This document shows positions 1 to 5,035 of a DNA stretch of 10,026 bases, one piece after another. Position 1 is the first letter of the stretch. Every line of letters starts with the position of its first letter. The DNA lies in NCBI GenBank assembly GCA_013215515.1, contig JABSPC010000723.1:1-10026 (forward strand), in the 5' to 3' direction. Below the pieces are notes generated by a model. It made no database searches. It saw nothing but the letters and a program-made list of their open reading frames with translations, and was not told where the DNA came from. This DNA is from Crocinitomicaceae bacterium. GTDB taxonomy: Bacteria > Bacteroidota > Bacteroidia > Flavobacteriales_D > Crocinitomicaceae. The position numbers and the translations under genes are program-made.

Positions 1-1
1 A

Positions 2-466
2 AATGAAAATGGAGATGGAACGGGTGCAACAGGTTCAGCCGTTATTAAAAATGGTGCATGGAACGCACAAATAGGTGGAGAATATCACCTAGATGGAACT
101 GACAGAATATCTCCATACTTTATGTTAGGAGTTAATCTTGGTGGAGGTTCTATGGAAACAACTAATACTGAGTCAGATGGAGCTAATTACGTTCTTGGAT
201 TGGCAAGTACATCAAACGCTAAAATGTCTATGTTCGGAGTTGGTCTTGGAGCTGGTTTAGATATTTACATTATCGAAAACTTGTATTGTGGATTTGAATT
301 AGGGTTTAACTACGCTGGTTACAACTACGGTGATTTCACATCTTCTACAACTGTAACTGCTGGTGGTGTTTCTACTACAGTTACTGGTGTTACTGCTGGA
401 GGTAAAGCGTCTTATATGAATACTGGTGCTGGAACAGCAGCGGTAAGATTTGGATGGAGATTCTAA
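2..466 (+). CDS. Outer-membrane beta-barrel protein, C-terminal part
   Basis: The reading frame is open from the left edge of the window, so the N-terminus and any signal peptide lie outside; 154 residues are visible before the TAA at 464-466. The protein alternates short amphipathic strands with glycine-, threonine- and asparagine-rich turns, for example ISPYFMLGVNLGGGS, then VGLGAGLDIYIIENLYCGFE, and it ends in the strand AAVRFGWRF. A C-terminal strand finishing in Phe is the usual signal for outer-membrane insertion. A Thr/Gly/Val-rich stretch near 340-410, with the imperfect repeat TTVTAGG, looks like an exposed loop. This fits the small 'outer membrane beta-barrel' (OmpA/porin-like) proteins common in Bacteroidota. 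Substrate and role cannot be inferred. A strong terminator follows 20 bases after the stop, so this is the end of its transcription unit. Confidence 0.85.
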   Translation, partial: NENGDGTGATGSAVIKNGAWNAQIGGEYHLDGTDRISPYFMLGVNLGGGSMETTNTESDGANYVLGLASTSNAKMSMFGVGLGAGLDIYIIENLYCGFELGFNYAGYNYGDFTSSTTVTAGGVSTTVTGVTAGGKASYMNTGAGTAAVRFGWRF

Positions 467-485
467 AAAAAATCTAACATTTCAT

Positions 486-520
486 AAAAAGCGTCTCGAT
501 TTAACCGAGACGCTTTTTTT
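486..520 (+). terminator. Rho-independent terminator after the beta-barrel gene
   Basis: A perfect 8-bp stem, GCGTCTCG (491-498) with CGAGACGC (506-513), encloses a 7-nt loop. It is preceded by five A's and followed by seven T's, so the stem can extend through A-T pairs and the element could also work on the minus strand. It separates the beta-barrel gene from cmk. Confidence 0.92.
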
Positions 521-546
521 ACGCGAATACTTTAAAGAAAATACAC

Positions 547-554
547 TAACTTTA
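547..554 (+). promoter_or_regulatory. Candidate -7 element for cmk
   Basis: TAACTTTA matches the Bacteroidota -7 consensus TAnnTTTG at all but the last base and ends four bases before the GTG start of cmk. No good -33 TTG is visible at normal spacing. If real, transcription would begin at or next to the start codon, giving a leaderless message. Its support is position and similarity only. Confidence 0.35.
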
Positions 555-558
555 CTAT

Positions 559-1263
559 GTGTTCAATCAAGACAAAATAGTTATCGCTATAGACGGTTAT
601 TCATCGTGCGGAAAAAGCACATTGGCTCGTGAGTTGGCAAAAGAGTTACATTATGTCTTTATTGATTCTGGAGCGATGTACCGAGGAGTTACTCTATTCG
701 CAATTCAAAACAATCATATCCACAACAACGACGTAGATCGTGGCGCTATAATTCGTAATCTGAACAAGGTTGAATTATCATTCAAATTAAATTCTGAATC
801 TAAGAAACCTGAACTTTTCTTAAACGGTGTTAATGTAGAAGCCATTATTAGAACACCTAAAGTTGCTGCGTACGTTTCGCGTGTTGCTACCATCAAAGAA
901 GTTCGAGAGAAACTGGTTAGAGAGCAACGAAAAATGGGTTCTTATGGAGGTATCGTTATGGACGGTAGAGATATTGGATCCGTTGTTTTTCCTGAGGCTG
1001 AATTAAAATTTTTCGTTACGGCTGAAATTAATGAGCGCGTAAGACGTCGATTTTCTGAATTAAGGGACAATGGTATCGAAACGACAAAAGACGAAGTTAA
1101 AGCTAACTTACTCGAAAGGGACAGAATTGACTCCACGAGAATGGAGAGTCCTTTGATTCAGGTTGAAGATGCTATTGAAATTGACAACACAAAACTCAGT
1201 AAAACAGAGCAACTTGAAATCGCACTTTCATTGGTTGAAAAAAAATTAGCCACACTGGCGTAA
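559..1263 (+). CDS. cmk: Cytidylate kinase (CMP/dCMP kinase)
   Basis: The enzyme phosphorylates CMP and dCMP with ATP in the cytoplasm, supplying CDP/dCDP for RNA, DNA and phospholipid synthesis. The 234-aa length is normal for the family. Visible motifs are the P-loop GYSSCGKST (residues 13-21), the nucleoside-binding segment DSGAMYRGV (36-44), MDGRDIGSVVFP (134-145), and the lid/C-terminal segment RDRIDSTRMESPL (187-199) with its conserved arginines. The start must be GTG at 559: the frame has a stop at 547-549, only four codons upstream, and no in-frame ATG before the P-loop. The ATG at 557 is out of frame. It stands between a terminator and the ACT-domain gene, which begins 67 bases downstream and may have its own promoter. 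Confidence 0.96.
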   Translation: MFNQDKIVIAIDGYSSCGKSTLARELAKELHYVFIDSGAMYRGVTLFAIQNNHIHNNDVDRGAIIRNLNKVELSFKLNSESKKPELFLNGVNVEAIIRTPKVAAYVSRVATIKEVREKLVREQRKMGSYGGIVMDGRDIGSVVFPEAELKFFVTAEINERVRRRFSELRDNGIETTKDEVKANLLERDRIDSTRMESPLIQVEDAIEIDNTKLSKTEQLEIALSLVEKKLATLA

Positions 1264-1300
1264 TTCAGTTTATAAATTAACAATAAGTCAATTATTTCAC

Positions 1301-1308
1301 TAAATTAG
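1301..1308 (+). promoter_or_regulatory. Candidate -7 element for the ACT-domain gene
   Basis: TAAATTAG, followed by CGG, resembles the TAnnTTTG element with one mismatch and lies 22 bases before the ATG at 1331. The -33 region is not convincing (TTA near 1277). The same octamer also occurs near 4925, so chance occurrence is a real possibility in this AT-rich DNA. Confidence 0.35.
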
Positions 1309-1330
1309 CGGAATACGAATATATATATAC

Positions 1331-1993
1331 ATGAGTTCAATTAGTAAAGTCACAGAAGACATCATCAATAGAAGCCCATTTCTTAGAGAGGCAATGACAG
1401 AAAATCTAATTAATATTTCTTCATTGGCGCGTAAGATTAAGCCTGAGATTGAGAAGTCTACTGGAAAGGAAATCAAAGAAGGCGCAATTGTTATGGCAAT
1501 CAAGCGTATGACTCCTGGGGTTTACCATAAATTGGATATTAAAATCAACAAGGTAATCGGTGGAATTGGAGACTTTCTGGTTCGAAGCGATTTGGTTGAT
1601 TTTACGTATGAAAATTCTGAATCATTGAGAGACGCTCAAGGCGCTCTAATTCAAACGATTAGACAAGATAAAGATTCTTTCTTCACAGTTTGTAAAGGGA
1701 TTTCTGAAACAACGTATATTCTAAATGCAAAATATACTGAAGAAGCTAAGGCGATTTTCGCAAAGGAAAGACTTAAAGCGCACACCATAGACCTATCTTC
1801 GATTACGGTAAAATTACCTGAAACTAATACGGAAACTTACGGAGTTTATTATTACATAATGAAGCACCTAGCTTGGGAAGGAATTAATATCGAACAAGTT
1901 GTATCTACCGCAAATGAGTTTACTGCAATTGTGAATTCAAACGATATTGATGAAGCATTTAAGATCTTGATGCAACTCAAAAGAAACGTCTAA
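1331..1993 (+). CDS. ACT-domain protein, probable regulator of amino-acid metabolism
   Basis: This 220-aa soluble protein carries a C-terminal ACT-like domain at about residues 155-217: a strand SSITVKLPE, a helix GVYYYIMKHLAWEGINI, a strand VVSTANEFTAIVNS and a helix IDEAFKILMQL. ACT domains bind small ligands, usually amino acids, and regulate enzymes or transcription. The N-terminal part (about 5-60) is helical, with ISSLARKIKPEIEK followed by GAIVMAIKRM, similar in style to a winged-helix or small DNA-binding segment; that is an inference. No kinase or other catalytic motif is visible, although such proteins are sometimes labelled aspartate kinase because of the ACT domain. The ATG at 1331 is the natural start. 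The gene's TAA overlaps the stop of the convergent small membrane-protein gene and no terminator follows. Confidence 0.75.
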   Translation: MSSISKVTEDIINRSPFLREAMTENLINISSLARKIKPEIEKSTGKEIKEGAIVMAIKRMTPGVYHKLDIKINKVIGGIGDFLVRSDLVDFTYENSESLRDAQGALIQTIRQDKDSFFTVCKGISETTYILNAKYTEEAKAIFAKERLKAHTIDLSSITVKLPETNTETYGVYYYIMKHLAWEGINIEQVVSTANEFTAIVNSNDIDEAFKILMQLKRNV

Positions 1994-2187
1994 GCAGTAG
2001 CGTCACTTTTACATTTTTCTTCCGGACGTGCACCGCACAACCCGCAAGAAGCACCTTCTTCCTGAAGTAAAGGGTTATTACTCGCACAAGTACCTGCGAA
2101 TTCACCGCCTTTTTTCGCCCAAATTTTAATGGCTATTCCACCAAAGGCAAGCGCTAATAATAAGATTGATAATAGAACTGTTTCCAT
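1990..2187 (-). CDS. Small single-pass membrane protein with four cysteines (65 aa)
   Basis: From the ATG at 2187 the product is 65 aa. Residues 3-23 form one hydrophobic segment (VLLSILLLALAFGGIAIKIW), followed by a polar tail containing C34, C48, C51 and C59; the middle pair is a CGLCG (CxxC) motif. Small 'membrane or secreted' proteins with a similar IKIWAKK...FAGTCAS...CGxCG layout occur in Bacteroidota, with unknown function. The four cysteines could bind metal or form disulfides, which is inference. A GTG at 2205 would add six residues, but it overlaps a perfect TAACTTTG -7 element, so the ATG is preferred. Its TAG (1990-1992) overlaps the TAA of the convergent ACT-domain gene. Confidence 0.8.
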   Translation of the reverse strand: METVLLSILLLALAFGGIAIKIWAKKGGEFAGTCASNNPLLQEEGASCGLCGARPEEKCKSDATA

Positions 2188-2204
2188 GACATAAAACTTT
2201 AGCA

Positions 2205-2212
2205 CAAAGTTA
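2205..2212 (-). promoter_or_regulatory. -7 promoter element for the 65-aa membrane protein
   Basis: On the minus strand TAACTTTG matches TAnnTTTG exactly. It abuts the stop codon (2213-2215) of the upstream lipoprotein gene and lies 17 bases before the ATG at 2187. A TTG lies 18 bases from the start of the element inside the upstream gene, with a 15-bp spacer, shorter than ideal. The element indicates that the small gene can be transcribed independently and argues against the upstream GTG start. Confidence 0.55.
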
Positions 2213-2953
2213 CTAATTTTTGTCGATCAACTCTCCCGTCCCATTTTGGATGTGCTGAATTCCAGTTGGTGTTCCAATATACCAAATATCTCCCGACGAA
2301 GACGTTTCAGCTTTAAAGTCAGTCCCGTTGGCATTAACTTTCAATGTTCCAGGTGTTTTGGAAATTACATGCAAGGAATCTTGTACTGACAACCCATACG
2401 AATTGATAAATCCATTACTGGTAATCTTAAAGTTCGCATAATTCGTTGAACCAGAAACAACCATGTTTCCCCATCCATTCGAAGTATTTGTCTTAAGAGA
2501 AGAATTATTCACTTTTAGGTTAAACTCCCCTGCCCCTTGAATGATCACTATATTTAAGACTGGACACGTCAACGTGTTTTCACAAACAAGAGGCTTCGTT
2601 CCTTGAAACTCAATTCTATTGACGTTTACAAGATGAATTTCGACTGTCACTGATTTCTTATAAGTCCTTAGAAAATTGCATTTATTGTCATTCGTTATTC
2701 TCAAGACACCATCCGTTATATTGGCACCAATAAAATTCACCAAATTCTCTCCTCCAGTCAAAATAATTTTTTCGACAGTATCTTGAACTAACACAAAGTT
2801 TAAATGCGGGCCTAAAAACAATTCGTTAAAAGAGTCCAATTCTATTTCAACAGTTGTTTCATCCCCAACACTCTTGAAGCACCGTCTATCTTCTGCCTTC
2901 TTACAAGAGGCCAGAATAAATATAAATGCTATAAATGTGACAGTAACTCTCAT
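2213..2953 (-). CDS. Lipoprotein with DUF2807 / putative auto-transporter adhesin head GIN domain
   Basis: This 246-aa exported lipoprotein starts MRVTVTFIAFIFILASC: a type II signal peptide with lipobox LASC, so C17 would be lipidated. The mature part is built from short beta strands and turns (EFNLKVNNSSLKTNTSNGWG, then GNMVVSGSTNYANFKITSNG), typical of the right-handed beta-helix-like DUF2807 'head GIN domain' found in Bacteroidota envelope proteins. The family has no proven biochemical activity; the adhesin label is only a family name. The start codon overlaps the stop of the upstream PagL-like gene in an ATGA arrangement (2950-2953), indicating translational coupling and suggesting that both act in the outer membrane. 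Extra cysteines (C25, about C92, C123, C129) might form disulfides. Confidence 0.85.
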   Translation of the reverse strand: MRVTVTFIAFIFILASCKKAEDRRCFKSVGDETTVEIELDSFNELFLGPHLNFVLVQDTVEKIILTGGENLVNFIGANITDGVLRITNDNKCNFLRTYKKSVTVEIHLVNVNRIEFQGTKPLVCENTLTCPVLNIVIIQGAGEFNLKVNNSSLKTNTSNGWGNMVVSGSTNYANFKITSNGFINSYGLSVQDSLHVISKTPGTLKVNANGTDFKAETSSSGDIWYIGTPTGIQHIQNGTGELIDKN

Positions 2954-4014
2954 CTATTAATTGTATATCCCACACCAAACTCAACATAATCAGCTCTTGC
3001 CCAGTGCGTCTTGAGTACTATATTCAAATTCAAGCCTTTGTCAAAAACATATCTCATCCCTACTCGATGATAAAATGCATCTTCTGGCTGGTATTTATCT
3101 CTTACATAATACCCCATTCCAATTACTATATGAAAGTGATCCAATGGCATTAAATATCCGAGAAAAACTCCTAATTGAAAAATTTCAGCTTGCGTTTTAG
3201 GTACATCTTCGTGGTAGGCAATAACCGATTGTTTGTGAATGTAATCGAATGTCAGCTCAGCTCCTACAGTTCTTTTGAAGTACCGTCTTGCCACCAAGTT
3301 TAATCCATGAATGAAGTACTTTTTTCCGCCAATAGGATACTCTTCCTTGACGGAAACAAAGCCAACGGCTCCAAATTCCCACTTCTGTTTGAACGCTTGA
3401 TTCTTTAGTATAGAATCCAATTTGGCATCTCGAATTCTATATCCATAACCAAAACTCAAATACGGTAAGTTCAATCCCAAATTAGGAACTTTGATCGCTG
3501 CATTCGAAAAGTGCGTCATATCAATAATAGCATTGATTGAATGATTCCCGAACTCAATCCTATTTTCGATACCCAAACTAACCAAAGCGTTCAATCGTGT
3601 ACTTACTCCTATGCTTAGGTTATTTGTTTCAGGGTCATAAATTTTACCTGCGAATCCCAATCCACACCCCATTCTTCCAGAGAATGAATATCGTTTTGTT
3701 TTAATTAATGGAACCGATAAAAATCCATAGCCACCAGCATAATTTCCCATCAAGTCACCATTTCCAACAGAACCGAAAAAAGCGCTAACGCCGTATGTTG
3801 GCTTGTTGTAAGCATCGTGCCATCCTTTCTCGCCATTTCCTTTAAACATATAACTCACCTCAGTTGCAAACGTATGTTGAGTTGCGAGATGCCCCATTAT
3901 GCTACGATGAGCGATTAAGAATCCAGCTTTCCCTCTTACTTCAAGCCATGTCTCCTTTTGCCCAAAGGACTGAAGAGAAATAAGTAACAAAAGAAGAGTT
4001 CCTAGAATTTTCAT
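2950..4014 (-). CDS. PagL-like acyloxyacyl hydrolase (lipid A deacylase family) outer-membrane protein
   Basis: From the ATG at 4014 the product is 354 aa with a signal peptide MKILGTLLLLLISLQSFGQ. PagL-type enzymes are outer-membrane barrels that remove the 3-O-acyl chain of lipid A. The key stretch is DMTHFSNAAIKVPNLGLN (165-182), with the H-x-S catalytic motif as H168 and S170. In Pseudomonas PagL the third catalytic residue is Glu, 14 residues after the His; here that position is N182. The protein is about twice as long as classical PagL. Its second half (about 210-354) is again barrel-like and ends KTHWARADYVEFGVGY, echoing the first motif without the Ser. A TTG at 4038 is a poorer start because the -7 element lies between it and the ATG. 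It overlaps the downstream lipoprotein gene by 4 bases. Enzyme activity is not established. Confidence 0.8.
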   Translation of the reverse strand: MKILGTLLLLLISLQSFGQKETWLEVRGKAGFLIAHRSIMGHLATQHTFATEVSYMFKGNGEKGWHDAYNKPTYGVSAFFGSVGNGDLMGNYAGGYGFLSVPLIKTKRYSFSGRMGCGLGFAGKIYDPETNNLSIGVSTRLNALVSLGIENRIEFGNHSINAIIDMTHFSNAAIKVPNLGLNLPYLSFGYGYRIRDAKLDSILKNQAFKQKWEFGAVGFVSVKEEYPIGGKKYFIHGLNLVARRYFKRTVGAELTFDYIHKQSVIAYHEDVPKTQAEIFQLGVFLGYLMPLDHFHIVIGMGYYVRDKYQPEDAFYHRVGMRYVFDKGLNLNIVLKTHWARADYVEFGVGYTINR

Positions 4015-4019
4015 CTTGC

Positions 4020-4027
4020 CAAAATTA
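4020..4027 (-). promoter_or_regulatory. -7 promoter element for the PagL-like/lipoprotein operon
   Basis: On the minus strand TAATTTTG is an exact match to TAnnTTTG and ends five bases before the ATG at 4014. The message would therefore have almost no 5' leader. A matching -33 TTG at ideal spacing is not clear. It stands back to back with the mazG promoter. Confidence 0.5.
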
Positions 4028-4047
4028 AGAAATCTCAATTAACTAAT

Positions 4048-4075
4048 TTGAACATGAGTTTTCTTACTAGTTTTG
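4048..4075 (+). promoter_or_regulatory. Promoter for mazG (TTG / TAnnTTTG)
   Basis: TTG at 4048-4050 and TAGTTTTG at 4068-4075 are separated by 17 bp and match the Bacteroidota -33 and -7 elements. The -7 element ends ten bases before the ATG at 4086, predicting a leader of only about six bases. With the element at 4020-4027 it makes a compact divergent promoter region of about 70 bp. Confidence 0.6.
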
Positions 4076-4085
4076 AAAATAAAAG

Positions 4086-4865
4086 ATGGACGAAAGATTA
4101 GTAGCATTTGAGCGTTTACTGAACATTATGGATGAGCTTCGAGAGAAATGTCCTTGGGATAAAAAACAAACACTTGAATCCTTACGTCATCTGACAATTG
4201 AAGAAACCTACGAACTCGCTGATGCAATAACAGATAACGATCTTGAATCACTGAAAGGTGAAATTGGTGATCTAATGCTTCACATGGTTTTTTACTGCAA
4301 AATCGGTCAAGAAAAAGGGGCCTTTGAAATTACTAGTGTCTTAGATGGAATATGCGACAAGCTCGTTCACCGTCACCCTCATATTTATGGCGATGTTGAA
4401 GTAACAACTGAAGAAGAGGTGAAAGAAAACTGGGAAAAACTAAAACTCAAGGAAGGTAAAACTTCTGTTTTAGAAGGTGTTCCAAAATCATTGCCCTCAA
4501 TGGTTAAGGCAGCTCGTATTCAGGAAAAAGTTAAAGGCATTGGGTTTGAATGGGAAAAACGTGAAGATGTTTGGGCAAAAGTAGAAGAAGAAATTCAAGA
4601 ACTTTCTGAAGAGGTTGAATCAGGTGCCTCACAAGAAAAAATTGAGGATGAATTTGGTGACGTTATGTTCTCACTTATCAATTATGCGCGGTTCATCAAT
4701 GTAAATCCAGAGAACGCTCTTTCTAAAACAAATAAAAAATTCATTGATCGCTTTCAGTTAATGGAAGTATTAATGAAAGAAGCCGATATTCCAATTGAGG
4801 TCGCTAATCTTGAAACAATGGATATTTACTGGGATAAAGCCAAAATTCAATTGAGAAAAAAATAA
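4086..4865 (+). CDS. mazG: Nucleoside triphosphate pyrophosphohydrolase MazG
   Basis: MazG hydrolyses nucleoside triphosphates to monophosphates and pyrophosphate, cleaning aberrant nucleotides from the pool and, in E. coli, affecting stress signalling. The 259-aa protein has the full two-domain layout. The N-terminal domain has CPWDKKQTLESLRHL (22-36), the metal-binding pair ExxE (E40/E43) and ExxD (E59/D62), and RHPHIYGDV (96-104). The C-terminal domain has ARIQEKVKGIGFEW (143-156), ExxE (E169/E172), DEFGDVMFSL with ExxD (E189/D192), and NPENALSKTNKKFIDRF (207-223). Both metal-ligand sets look intact. The ATG at 4086 is preceded by a good promoter. The next gene begins 170 bases downstream with its own candidate promoter, so mazG is probably monocistronic. 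Confidence 0.96.
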   Translation: MDERLVAFERLLNIMDELREKCPWDKKQTLESLRHLTIEETYELADAITDNDLESLKGEIGDLMLHMVFYCKIGQEKGAFEITSVLDGICDKLVHRHPHIYGDVEVTTEEEVKENWEKLKLKEGKTSVLEGVPKSLPSMVKAARIQEKVKGIGFEWEKREDVWAKVEEEIQELSEEVESGASQEKIEDEFGDVMFSLINYARFINVNPENALSKTNKKFIDRFQLMEVLMKEADIPIEVANLETMDIYWDKAKIQLRKK

Positions 4866-5014
4866 GACCTTCATTCTCGTAATGCGCTAATTAGTAGTTC
4901 AGTTCACCCCCAAATTAAGATAAGTAAATTAGGTTCAAAATCACCGTTCAATACATAATCTATACGGTTGACATAGTTTAGTGTTAAAATCCCACCTAAA
5001 TCACGCGAATATCG

Positions 5015-5022
5015 TATCTTCG
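5015..5022 (+). promoter_or_regulatory. Candidate -7 element for the TonB-dependent receptor
   Basis: TATCTTCG, followed by GGCGG, differs from TAnnTTTG at one base and lies 13 bases before the ATG at 5036. The TTGACA at 4968-4973 is too far upstream (41 bp) to be its -33 element. No operator or sRNA-like structure is evident in the 170-bp intergenic region. Confidence 0.35.
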
Positions 5023-5035
5023 GGCGGTATAAACT

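Noticed and set aside
557..580. 7-codon ORF overlapping the cmk start, as an attenuating leader peptide
   Set aside because: It has no run of regulatory codons, no attenuator hairpins lie between it and cmk, and it overlaps cmk itself. It is most likely incidental.
2046..2060. Hairpin AAGAAG-CAC-CTTCTT near the convergent ACT/65-aa gene junction, as a terminator
   Set aside because: It lies inside the 65-aa coding sequence, has only a 6-bp AT-rich stem with a 3-nt loop, and no T-tract follows in either direction.
4968..4990. TTGACA at 4968 with TAAAAT at 4985 as a sigma70-type promoter for the TonB receptor
   Set aside because: The spacing is only 11 bp, far from the usual 17, and Bacteroidota primary promoters use TAnnTTTG rather than TATAAT.
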